Positions 24,214-32,130 of a DNA stretch of 38,878 bases are shown piece after piece. The stretch is from Alienimonas chondri (GTDB lineage Bacteria > Planctomycetota > Planctomycetia > Planctomycetales > Planctomycetaceae). Every line of letters begins with the position of its first letter. Position 1 is the first letter of the stretch. The notes beneath the pieces are model-generated. The model made no database searches and was not told the origin of the DNA. It worked only from the letters and a program-made list of their open reading frames with translations. The translations under genes and the position numbers were made by a program. Location of the stretch: assembly GCF_013036045.1 (NCBI RefSeq), contig NZ_WTPX01000032.1, positions 1 through 38,878 on the forward strand, in the 5' to 3' direction.

Positions 24214-27159
24214 CTACGCCTCGTCGTCCTTCGCCTCGGCGGCAGGCGTCGGGGCGTCGGACGGCGGGGTCGCGTCGGTGACGGCCAGCAGAATCAGGGG
24301 CTCGCGATGGCCGTCCCCGTCCAACCGGCGGGCGGTGAGCCGCATCGTCCGGCGACCGACGCCGTCGAATTCGCGGGAGAGTTCGTAGTCGTCGAACTCG
24401 GCGTTCTCGGGCAGAATGTCTTCCAGCAGCGTCCGCAGCGTGGGGACGTTCCACTGACCGTCGCCGAGTTCGTAGATGTGACGGCCGGCGGTCTCCTCGG
24501 CGGTCATGTCGAACGCCTGCCGGAAGGCCCGGTTCACCCGTTTGACGACCAGCTTCTCGTCCAGCACGACCAACGGTTGATCCGTGGTGTCGAGAATGGC
24601 CTCGGCGAAGTCGCGGGCGGCGGCGAGTTCCCGTTCGCGGGACCGCAGGGTCTCCACGTCGAGCAGGCTCAGCACCGCCCCGTCGACTCGCCGGTCGTCG
24701 TCCTGATACGCCCGAACCCGCAACACGTAGGTGTGGCCTTCGCGGTCGGTCACGTCGCGTTCCACCGGCTCCAACGTGTCGAGCACGCCGCGGATCAGAC
24801 CCTCCAGATCCGGACAGTCGATCTTGGGTTTGATCTGACCGATGGACCGGCCCACGTCCCCGGGGATCAGGTTCAGCAAATCCCCGGCCAGCGGGGTGAA
24901 CCGGCGGACGGCGAGATCGGCGCCGACCACCACGATCGCCAACTGCACGTTCGCCAGCAGGCTCGTGAGGTCCGTGTTCAGCCGGGAGAGTTCCCCGTTC
25001 CGTTCGTGCAGCTCGTCGTTGACGGTGTTGAGTTCCTCGTTGGTGCTTTGCAGCTCCTCCTTGGCGGTATCCAGTTCCTCGTTGGTGCTTTGCAACTCTT
25101 CGTTGCTGGAGAGCACCTCCTCGTTCGCGCTCTGCAACTCGTCGTTCGACGTCTCCAAATCACAGATGATCGACTGGAGATACTCCTGGTTGGCGAGCAG
25201 CTCCCGTTGAAGCTGCTCCAAGGCCTCGCCGCCTCCGTCGGCGTCCTGCACGGTCGCGGCATCGGGGGGCGAGGGTGCGGGCGGCGCATCGCGTCGTTCC
25301 CGAAACAGCACGAGGAGATGCCGCTTCTCCTGAGAGCCGAGCGGAATGACCTCCAGATCCACGGTGAGGGTGTGGGAGTCGAACCGCACCCGCAGCCCCT
25401 CGCGGCGCGTCGGGCGATCCTGCTCCCGGGCCTCCCGCGTCGCCCCGCGGAGCGCGTGCAGCAGCCCCTCGCGAGCCATCTTGAGCAGGTTCAGGTTCGG
25501 CTCGCCGGTCGCCGGCTCCAGAAAATGGCCGGTCCGACCGCGGAACTGGACGATGTTCAGATCCTCGTTCACCACCACCCCCGGGGGGGCGTATTTCTTG
25601 ATGAGGGCTTTGTCCGCCAGCGACTGGACGCTTTCTTCGACCGCCCCCCGCCGCCGCAGTTCGCCCCCGGAATCGCGCGGCAGTCCGCCGCGGACGGGGA
25701 AATCGATCTCCGGCCGCATCGCCCGGGGCTTCTTCGTGAAGATCCGGTGCTTCTTATCCATCACGCCGAACAGGTCGCCGCGGGCTCCGACGCTCTCCGC
25801 GGAGCCGAGCATCAGGAAGCCGTCCGGCTTCAGGGCGTAGTGGAACACCCCCAGCAACCGGGACTGCAACGGCGGGCCGAGGTAGATCAGCACGTTGCGG
25901 CAGAGCACGAGATCCAGCCGGGAGAACGGCGGATCGCGGGTCAGATCCTGCCGCGCGAACACGCACACCTCCCGCACGCTGGAGCGGATCTTGTACCCCC
26001 CGTCGACGGCCTTGAAGAACTTCTCCAGCCGGCCCGGGGAGACCTCCGCTTCGATCCCCCGGCCGTAATGCCCGGCGCGGGCCTGTGCGACGGCCGTTTC
26101 GCTCACGTCGGTGCCGAAGATCTGAATCGGCGTGGTCCGACTGCCGTCCCCGAGGAACTCCAGCAGGGCGATGGCCACGGAGTACGCCTCTTCCCCCGTC
26201 GAACACCCCGCGATCCAGACGCGGAACGGGTCGTCCTTGCCGCGGCGCTCTTTGATCGCGGGGAACACGTCCCGCACGAGCGTTTCGAATGACTCCGGAT
26301 CGCGGAAGAACCGGGTGACGTGAATCAACAGATCCCGGGCGAGATAAACGACTTCTTCCGGGCGTTCCTCCAGGCGGCTGACGTAGTCGGCGACCGTGTC
26401 GCAGCGATGCATTAGCATGCGTCGCTGGAGGCGACGGCGGATCGTGGCCCGTTTGTAGTGGGAATAGTCGACCCCGCCGGCCTTGCGGAGCAGTTCGAAG
26501 ATGCGCTCCAACTCGCCGTCGGCGACGGGGAGGCTCTTCTTCCCCGGCAGCAGCGGGGCATGGCCGTCGGCCCCGTCGCCCAGCTTGCCCAACGCCGCAG
26601 CCAGATCCGGGGGGGACAGCACCATGTGGACGGCGCCCCGGCGGATCACCCCCTCGGTCAGCCCCGTGTGTTCGCAGGAGTCGGGAGACTGCACCAGGAT
26701 CAACCCGCCGGCGGTGTCGACCGCCTCGGCGCCGCCCGGCCCGTCGCCGTCGGCGCCGCTGAGGAAGACGGCAACGGACCGTTCGCCGCGGCTCTCCGCC
26801 AGCGACCGCATGAACACGTCGATCGTCGCCAGCGGACACTCCCGGGCCGGCCGCTTGTGCGTCCGCAGCACGTCGCCTTCCAGCGTCACGTGGCTGTCCG
26901 GCGGGTTCGTGTAGACCGTATGCGGCTCGATTTGCAGGCCGTCGGCGGCCTGCAGCACGGACATATCCGTCACCCGGGCCAGCACTGCCGGCAAGCTGCT
27001 GGCGTGGTCCGCGACCATGTGGACGAGGAACACGAACGCCGGCTTCGGACCGTCCGGCAGGTTCTGAAGCACCTCCAGAAACGCCTCCAGCCCGCCGGCG
27101 CTCGCCCCCACCCCGATCACGGGGACGCCGCCCTCTTTGGGGGCGTGCTGGGCTGACAT
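24214..27159 (-). CDS. Fused CheB-CheR-PAS signalling protein
   Basis: A 981-residue fusion. The CheB methylesterase domain (about 10-190) has Ser20 (GASAGG), His47 (LVHM) and Asp139 (SGADGDG) as the catalytic set and no receiver domain. The CheR methyltransferase domain (about 215-480) has the SAM-binding VWIAGCSTGEEAYSVAI. A long Glu/Leu/Asn-rich coiled coil with repeated ELQSTNEEL units (about 650-720) follows, then two PAS domains (about 730-840 and 860-960). Such fusions are common outside flagellar chemotaxis and act as soluble signalling hubs. It is co-directional with the PAS histidine kinase downstream. ATG at 27159 begins the CheB domain; a GTG at 27207 is possible. Confidence 0.93.
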   Translation of the reverse strand: MSAQHAPKEGGVPVIGVGASAGGLEAFLEVLQNLPDGPKPAFVFLVHMVADHASSLPAVLARVTDMSVLQAADGLQIEPHTVYTNPPDSHVTLEGDVLRTHKRPARECPLATIDVFMRSLAESRGERSVAVFLSGADGDGPGGAEAVDTAGGLILVQSPDSCEHTGLTEGVIRRGAVHMVLSPPDLAAALGKLGDGADGHAPLLPGKKSLPVADGELERIFELLRKAGGVDYSHYKRATIRRRLQRRMLMHRCDTVADYVSRLEERPEEVVYLARDLLIHVTRFFRDPESFETLVRDVFPAIKERRGKDDPFRVWIAGCSTGEEAYSVAIALLEFLGDGSRTTPIQIFGTDVSETAVAQARAGHYGRGIEAEVSPGRLEKFFKAVDGGYKIRSSVREVCVFARQDLTRDPPFSRLDLVLCRNVLIYLGPPLQSRLLGVFHYALKPDGFLMLGSAESVGARGDLFGVMDKKHRIFTKKPRAMRPEIDFPVRGGLPRDSGGELRRRGAVEESVQSLADKALIKKYAPPGVVVNEDLNIVQFRGRTGHFLEPATGEPNLNLLKMAREGLLHALRGATREAREQDRPTRREGLRVRFDSHTLTVDLEVIPLGSQEKRHLLVLFRERRDAPPAPSPPDAATVQDADGGGEALEQLQRELLANQEYLQSIICDLETSNDELQSANEEVLSSNEELQSTNEELDTAKEELQSTNEELNTVNDELHERNGELSRLNTDLTSLLANVQLAIVVVGADLAVRRFTPLAGDLLNLIPGDVGRSIGQIKPKIDCPDLEGLIRGVLDTLEPVERDVTDREGHTYVLRVRAYQDDDRRVDGAVLSLLDVETLRSRERELAAARDFAEAILDTTDQPLVVLDEKLVVKRVNRAFRQAFDMTAEETAGRHIYELGDGQWNVPTLRTLLEDILPENAEFDDYELSREFDGVGRRTMRLTARRLDGDGHREPLILLAVTDATPPSDAPTPAAEAKDDEA

Positions 27160-27317
27160 TAGGATTTTAGGGCCGGTTGAGATCTGTGGATGAACCCGAA
27201 GATTCACGTCGTGGATGCTTACGCTACGCCGTCAGGGTGTCAATCGACATCGCTGCCCGGGGCGGGTCAGTTTGAGCAACGCGCGCTCGGCGCATCAGCC
27301 TTGAAACAGTGGGCGCA

Positions 27318-27348
27318 GCGTCCCGGACGCTTCAAGCGTCCGGGACGC
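27318..27348. repeat. Near-perfect palindrome between CheB-CheR and antiporter genes
   Basis: A 31-base palindrome with 15-base arms (27318-27332 and 27334-27348) around one central base; the arm is GCGTCCCGGACGCTT. It lies in the 283-base gap between two minus-strand genes. With no T tract on either side, it looks more like a dispersed repeat than an intrinsic terminator. Confidence 0.75.
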
Positions 27349-27442
27349 ATGAAGAGCCTGCGAACGGCCCTCGCCGCGGGAGCCTGCGGCGTTCTCGAAG
27401 ACGCCCCACCCTTCGCGTCGTGAACGCTCATCGCCGGAACGC

Positions 27443-28558
27443 TTATGCGGGCGAATCGGCTCCGAAGTAGAGGAGAACCAAGCCGACCGCATAGGCGGCG
27501 AGCACGCCCGCCGAATCGACGCCGAGATTCAACACGGTCCGGTTCCGGCGCTCCAGCAAGCCCCACAGATAGATCGCCGTCAGCACGACGGACAAGCCGG
27601 CCGTCATCAGGGCGGCGTTATCCACCGCGTCCACGATCGGCCCGGCGGTATAAGTGAGATCGCTGGGGAGCAGCAGGGCGATCTCCAACGTGTTCGTGCC
27701 GAAGATATTCGCGATCGCCATCGTATAATTCCCCGCACGGACGGCGCCGGCCGTCGTGCTGATTTCAGGCAGCGACGTGGTCAGCGCCACGAGCGTCGCC
27801 CCGACGAACCCGCCGCTCAGGCCGGTTTGCGCGGACAGGGCGTCGGAGGCGGAGGCTACGACCCAGCCGCCTACCAACACCAATGCCGCCGCGAGCGAAA
27901 ACTGCAGCCCGGCCGAGAACAACGGCGGTTCGGCGCCCTCTCCGGCCGAATCGCGTTCGGTCGAATCGCGTTCGGTCGAACCGCGTTCGGCCGAACCGTT
28001 CGCGGACGTCGCGGGGGGCGAGTCGGACTCGTCGTCGGGCAGCGAGCTTGGCGTCCAGACGTCGCGTTTGGCGTAGCGGTTCATAAAATAGAGGGACGCG
28101 ACGTATAAACCGCCCAATAAAAACGGCCAGGCGCCGACATGCCCCAGCACGGCCACGTCGCCGATCGCGACGGCGACAATGGACACGCCGACCTGCAGAA
28201 TTAATAGCACGCCCCCCAACAGCAGGGTCGAATCGGGGGAGAAGTAGGTCAGGGCGCCTTTGACCAACCAGAAGTCGATAATCGCCAGCACCGCCAACTG
28301 CATCGCCACGCCGCCGAACAGGTTGTTGACCGCCAACGAGGCGTTGCCCAGCATCCCGGCGGAGACCGTGGTGGCGATCTCCGGCAGCGAGGTCGCCACG
28401 CCTAACAGCAACGCCCCGGCCAGCGCCTCGGACATCCCCGTCGCGGCGCCGATCCGATCGGCGTTTCGAGCCAGCCTCCCGCCGGCGAGCCAGACGACGA
28501 CGCCCGCCCCCGCCAGCAGCAAGGCGTTGCCCCACAGGGGGAATTGCGTGAAGTCCAT
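27443..28558 (-). CDS. CaCA-family sodium/calcium antiporter-like protein
   Basis: A 371-residue inner-membrane cation exchanger of the Ca2+/cation antiporter superfamily. It has about ten hydrophobic segments in two inverted halves. The first alpha repeat has GVATSLPEIATTVSA (E60) and the second VALTTSLPEISTTAGAV (E265), so both ion-coordinating glutamates are present. The cytosolic loop between halves (about 165-215) is hydrophilic and includes a 15-bp tandem repeat. ATG at 28558 matches the first helix; an upstream open frame is antisense noise. It is divergent from a paralogue at 28759, sharing a 200-base promoter region. Ion specificity (Na/Ca or K-dependent) is unknown. Confidence 0.9.
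   Translation of the reverse strand: MDFTQFPLWGNALLLAGAGVVVWLAGGRLARNADRIGAATGMSEALAGALLLGVATSLPEIATTVSAGMLGNASLAVNNLFGGVAMQLAVLAIIDFWLVKGALTYFSPDSTLLLGGVLLILQVGVSIVAVAIGDVAVLGHVGAWPFLLGGLYVASLYFMNRYAKRDVWTPSSLPDDESDSPPATSANGSAERGSTERDSTERDSAGEGAEPPLFSAGLQFSLAAALVLVGGWVVASASDALSAQTGLSGGFVGATLVALTTSLPEISTTAGAVRAGNYTMAIANIFGTNTLEIALLLPSDLTYTAGPIVDAVDNAALMTAGLSVVLTAIYLWGLLERRNRTVLNLGVDSAGVLAAYAVGLVLLYFGADSPA
27942..28001. repeat. Tandem 15-bp repeat in the antiporter loop
   Basis: Four consecutive 15-base units (27942-27956, 27957-27971, 27972-27986, 27987-28001) resembling TCGGTCGAATCGCGT. The middle two differ at one base. On the minus strand they encode repeated (S/G)TERD-type residues in the hydrophilic loop of the antiporter. 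Because the unit is a multiple of three, copy number can change without a frameshift. Confidence 0.88.
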
Positions 28559-28758
28559 CGGTTGAGCGCCTGCTCGGGGGGGCGTCCCGGAGCGACATGC
28601 GGGGCCGGGACGATTGCGTCGGCCGATGATTCTGCCGACCGTCCATGGCCCGCCACAGGGGCGGCTCCGCACCGGGCCGTGGGGCGATCGACCGTCCGCT
28701 TCTCCTGGCGGGTTCCCCTTGCACGGCTGATACAAATCCCGATCGTCCCGAAAGGCCG

Positions 28759-29796
28759 ATGCTCAACTTCGACCTCCCGCTGCCCGCCAACCTGGGGCTG
28801 TTCGCGGCGGCGGCGGCGGTGATCGGATTCGCCGGCGTGCGGGCCTCCAAATATGCGGACCGCATCGCCGATCGCACCGGGTTGGGCGAGGCGCTCACCG
28901 GGACGTTCCTGTTGGGGTTCCTGACGGCCCTGCCGGGGCTGACGGCCTCCGTGGTCGCGGCGCTGAACGGCCGGCCGACGTTGGCGATCGCCAATGCGAT
29001 GGGCGGCATCGCGGCCCAAACGGCGGCCCTCGCCGTCGCCGACTTCGCTTATCGCAAGGCCAACCTGGAGCACGCGGCCGCCAGCCTCCCGAACATGATG
29101 CAGGCCGCCATGCTCTCGCTGCTGCTGACCTTGGTGTTGCTCGGCCTGACGGGGCCGGACGTGACCGTCGCCAATATTCACCCCGTCACCCTGCTGAGCT
29201 TCGCCGCCGCGGTCGGCGCCTTCCTGCTGGTGGTGCGCATCCGCCGCCATCCCATGTGGAAGCCGCGGCAGACCGAGGAAACCGTGCAGGATGAGCCGGA
29301 ACCCGAGTACGAAGAGGCCAGCCTGCGGGGGTTGATCGTCAAGCTGGTCTTGACGGCAGGACTCACGGGGGCCTGCGGGGCCGTGGTCGCCGAGGCCGCG
29401 GGGAGCCTGGTGGAGCAAACCGGCGTCTCCGAGGCGGTCGTCGGGGGACTGCTGTTAGCCCTGGCGACCTCGCTGCCGGAACTGGTCACCAGCGTCGCCG
29501 CCGTCCGTCGGGGCGCCGTGACGCTGGCCGTCAGCGACATCGTCGGCGGGAACTTCTTCGACGTGTTGTTCGTCGCCGCCGCCGATCTCGCGTTCCTGCA
29601 GGGGTCGATCTACCACGGCGCCGGCGTCGGTCCGCGGGAAGCCTTCATGACGGGGTTGGCGATCCTGCTGAACCTCATCCTCCTGGCCGGGATGATCGCT
29701 CGGCAACGAGAAGGGCCGGCGAACATCGGCTTGGAAAGCGCCGCGATGCTGCTCTGTTACGGCGGCGGCTTCCTGACGCTCGCCCTCTGGATGTAA
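28759..29796 (+). CDS. CaCA-family antiporter paralogue with altered first repeat
   Basis: A 345-residue membrane protein paralogous to the divergent antiporter. The second alpha repeat is normal (LALATSLPELVTSVAAV, E241), but the first reads GFLTALPGLTASVVAAL, with Gly60 where the partner has Glu60. The acidic GN-containing helix is also changed. The cytosolic loop (about 165-190) is Glu-rich. The ATG at 28759 has the best Shine-Dalgarno of the window (GAAAGG about 8 bases upstream). Loss of a coordinating glutamate suggests altered stoichiometry or a heteromer with the neighbour; a non-transporting role is possible. Confidence 0.85.
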   Translation: MLNFDLPLPANLGLFAAAAAVIGFAGVRASKYADRIADRTGLGEALTGTFLLGFLTALPGLTASVVAALNGRPTLAIANAMGGIAAQTAALAVADFAYRKANLEHAAASLPNMMQAAMLSLLLTLVLLGLTGPDVTVANIHPVTLLSFAAAVGAFLLVVRIRRHPMWKPRQTEETVQDEPEPEYEEASLRGLIVKLVLTAGLTGACGAVVAEAAGSLVEQTGVSEAVVGGLLLALATSLPELVTSVAAVRRGAVTLAVSDIVGGNFFDVLFVAAADLAFLQGSIYHGAGVGPREAFMTGLAILLNLILLAGMIARQREGPANIGLESAAMLLCYGGGFLTLALWM

Positions 29797-29811
29797 CCGC
29801 AGCCGGCCGCA

Positions 29812-30951
29812 TCACTCGTCCGACGACGTGTCGGGCGACCCGTCGGGCGACTCCGCGGCGTAGTAGGCGGCCACGTCAGCCATCTGCTCCTCCGAGAGAT
29901 TTTCGGCGACTTCGTGCATGAGGTTCGCCCGGGGGGAGCCGTCACGGGCGCCGCGGGCGAAGAGTTCCAACTGAGTGCGGAGATACTCCTCCGGCTGCCC
30001 GGCCAACAGTGGATAGGCCTCGTTTTCGATCGCCTCGCCCGGCCCGTGACAGTCGACGCAGGAGGGCACCTTTCGCCGGGGCGCCCCGTCCCGTGCGATG
30101 CGTTCCCCGCGGGCGACGGCCTCCGGGGACAGAGCCTCGGGATCGGTTAGGAGGCCGCGGGGCGTTTGGGCCGTGAAGTACGCGGCGAGAGCGTCGATTT
30201 CCTCGGCGGTCAGTTCGGCGGCGATCGGTTCCATGATCCCGCTGGTTCGTCCGCCGGAGACGTACGCCCGCAGCGCCTCGGCGAGATAAACCTCGTGCTG
30301 TCCGGCGAGCCGCGGAAACGCTCCGACCCCGCGACTATTGCCGTCGGCGCCATGACAGCGAACGCACGTTTGCACGTGCGCCCGCACGACGCCGGCCGCC
30401 TCCAATGCGGCGCGCCCCTGCCCCGGCGCCGCGTCGCCCCAGACGAGAGTGCCGTATTCCTCTTCCGAGAGGCTCGGGTAACGCTTCAGAAAGGCGACCA
30501 TCGCCCAGACTTCGTCATCGCGGTCCTCCGCCGGCCAGGCGGGCATCCCGGCGAGTTTAATGCCGTGTTTGACGATCACGAACAACTCCTCCGGCTCCCA
30601 TTGATCGAGCGTCTCCGGCAGATAGGGCGGTTGCGGGAGCATCGCCTGAGCGACCCGCGGATGGGGCGTGGTCGGGTTGCCGTGGCAGGGATAGCAGCCG
30701 GTTTGATAGTGCCCCGCCCCGCGGAGGATCTCCCGCGGATCGTCGAGCGTGTCCGGGACGGTGACGTCCAGGCTGTCGGTCGAGACCGACCGGGCCATGG
30801 AGAAGCTGAGGAACCAGCGAGTGATCGCCCAATGCCCGCTGCTGGCTCGCACCGGGACGATCCCCGACACGACCAGCAGGCCCCCGAGCAGGGCCAGCCC
30901 CGCGGCCGTGATCCCGAGCGGCTTCAGGAAGCGTTTGAGGGATTCGGACAT
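29812..30951 (-). CDS. Membrane-anchored triheme c-type cytochrome
   Basis: A 379-residue protein with an N-terminal membrane anchor (about 12-32) and three heme-attachment sites: CYPCH at 86-90, CVRCH at 196-200 and CVDCH at 298-302. The second and third units (GADGNSRGVGAFPRLAGQ and GPGEAIENEAYPLLAGQP) are alike, pointing to internal duplication of a class I cytochrome. It lies 82 bases after ctaG in the oxidase operon, so it probably feeds electrons to the CuA/heme c subunit. Start ATG at 30951. Confidence 0.92.
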   Translation of the reverse strand: MSESLKRFLKPLGITAAGLALLGGLLVVSGIVPVRASSGHWAITRWFLSFSMARSVSTDSLDVTVPDTLDDPREILRGAGHYQTGCYPCHGNPTTPHPRVAQAMLPQPPYLPETLDQWEPEELFVIVKHGIKLAGMPAWPAEDRDDEVWAMVAFLKRYPSLSEEEYGTLVWGDAAPGQGRAALEAAGVVRAHVQTCVRCHGADGNSRGVGAFPRLAGQHEVYLAEALRAYVSGGRTSGIMEPIAAELTAEEIDALAAYFTAQTPRGLLTDPEALSPEAVARGERIARDGAPRRKVPSCVDCHGPGEAIENEAYPLLAGQPEEYLRTQLELFARGARDGSPRANLMHEVAENLSEEQMADVAAYYAAESPDGSPDTSSDE

Positions 30952-31033
30952 GGCGAAGGTCGGCGGAGCAAATGGGGGTCGCGGGCAGGAGCGGATGAAG
31001 ACGGGCCGGCGGGTGATTGAACGGACCGGCGGG

Positions 31034-31699
31034 CTAACCGTCCGGCTCCGGCGGGGTTTTGAGCAGGTCGGCCGACAGCGCCAGACCGCCCGTGAGGTAA
31101 GCGGCCCCGCCGATCACCAACATGACCGCTCCCCCGAGGTGTTGATCCTGCAACGCCGTCAGGCGCCCCCAGCCGAACAGGACGAATCCGTCGTGATGGG
31201 GATAAACCGCTCGCGGGGCGAGAGCCAGCAGCGCCCCCAGCAACGTCATGTGCATGGAGGTGAGCAGCAACCCGATCACCCCGGCGGCGCTCCGCCCCCG
31301 ATCGCGCACGCCGCGATCGGTTCGTCCGCCGAACGCCGACAGCCAGACCCACAGCCCCGACAGCAGGAACGTCCCCTGTTCGGCGACGAGGCCCCAAGTC
31401 GCGGTCCGGGCGAGGTGATGCGGCGCCGGAGCGTGCCACGCCCACACGATCAGCAGTTCCGCCACCGACGCCGGGATCACGGCGAACAGCCACGGCGCCG
31501 CAGGCGCCGGGTCCAGCCGCGTGCCGGCGACGCCCAGCGCGAGCAACGGCGCGGCGATCGCGACGTTCAACATATGCATCGCCATGTGGGCCGTGAACGC
31601 CCCTTCCGCGGCCCGCGGGAGCGGCCCGATCCAGGCCACGCCGAGGGCGCACAGCCCCCCGGCGATCAGCAGCGGAGATCGGATCGCGGAGGCGTTCAA
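31034..31699 (-). CDS. ctaG: Cytochrome c oxidase assembly factor CtaG (caa3 type)
   Basis: A 221-residue polytopic membrane protein of the caa3-CtaG family, about six to seven helices, needed for maturation (copper insertion) of caa3-type oxidase. TAHMAMHMLNVAIAAPLLALG (about 36-56) and LLLTSMHMTLLGALLAL carry the conserved His/Met positions. The start is TTG at 31699, overlapping the TGA of the upstream gene (TTGA); the alternative long frame upstream overlaps that gene almost completely and was rejected. Confidence 0.87.
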   Translation of the reverse strand: MNASAIRSPLLIAGGLCALGVAWIGPLPRAAEGAFTAHMAMHMLNVAIAAPLLALGVAGTRLDPAPAAPWLFAVIPASVAELLIVWAWHAPAPHHLARTATWGLVAEQGTFLLSGLWVWLSAFGGRTDRGVRDRGRSAAGVIGLLLTSMHMTLLGALLALAPRAVYPHHDGFVLFGWGRLTALQDQHLGGAVMLVIGGAAYLTGGLALSADLLKTPPEPDG

Positions 31700-32130
31700 T
31701 CGCAGACCCCCGCCAACACGAACACCGCGGCCGTGAACAGCGTCGCGACCGCCGACAGCCCGGACAGCAGCGCCGTGGCGAAGCCGAGGAACCGGTGCCG
31801 GTCGATCGGCGCGTCGAAATCGTGCGGCGTCGTCCCCGCCCCGATCTGATGTCGCCGCCACCCGCCCCAGCCCGTCCAAGCGATCGCCGCGAGGGCCGCC
31901 GCCGTCATCACCGCGACGTAAATCTGCAGCCTGCCGAGCGTCCCGAACTTCGCACACCAGATCGCCGCCGGGATATAACAAGCCAATAGATGTAGTGCCC
32001 ACACCGTCGGGGAGAATGCCAGCAGCCAGAGCAGCCCCGCCCGCTCCGGTAGCTCAGGCGAAGCGTCGCCCTCCGGCGAATCGGGCCGCGGCGGGTCGGG
32101 TCGCGGCGGATCGTGACGGGCGTCATTCAT
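31696..32130 (-). CDS. Small membrane protein of the oxidase operon
   Basis: A 144-residue protein with a Pro/Asp/Arg-rich N-terminal tail (about 1-32) and three or four hydrophobic segments, including FSPTVWALHLLACYIPAAIW, an Ala-rich helix and a C-terminal helix ending at GVCD. I do not recognise a named family. Its location between the fused subunit I/III gene and ctaG, with four-base overlaps at both ends (ATGA and TTGA), points to an accessory or assembly subunit similar in position to subunit IV. The His/Cys-bearing first helix could be metal-related. Confidence 0.8.
   Translation of the reverse strand: MNDARHDPPRPDPPRPDSPEGDASPELPERAGLLWLLAFSPTVWALHLLACYIPAAIWCAKFGTLGRLQIYVAVMTAAALAAIAWTGWGGWRRHQIGAGTTPHDFDAPIDRHRFLGFATALLSGLSAVATLFTAAVFVLAGVCD

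Noticed and set aside
24070-26292. A 740-codon plus-strand open frame over the CheB-CheR gene
   Set aside because: Low-complexity Gln/Arg/Val/Gly translation antisense to a protein with intact CheB, CheR and PAS motifs.
27318-27348. Palindrome read as an intrinsic terminator for the CheB-CheR promoter region
   Set aside because: It is upstream of the CheB-CheR start and downstream of no minus-strand gene end; no T tract follows on either strand, so a dispersed repeat is more likely.
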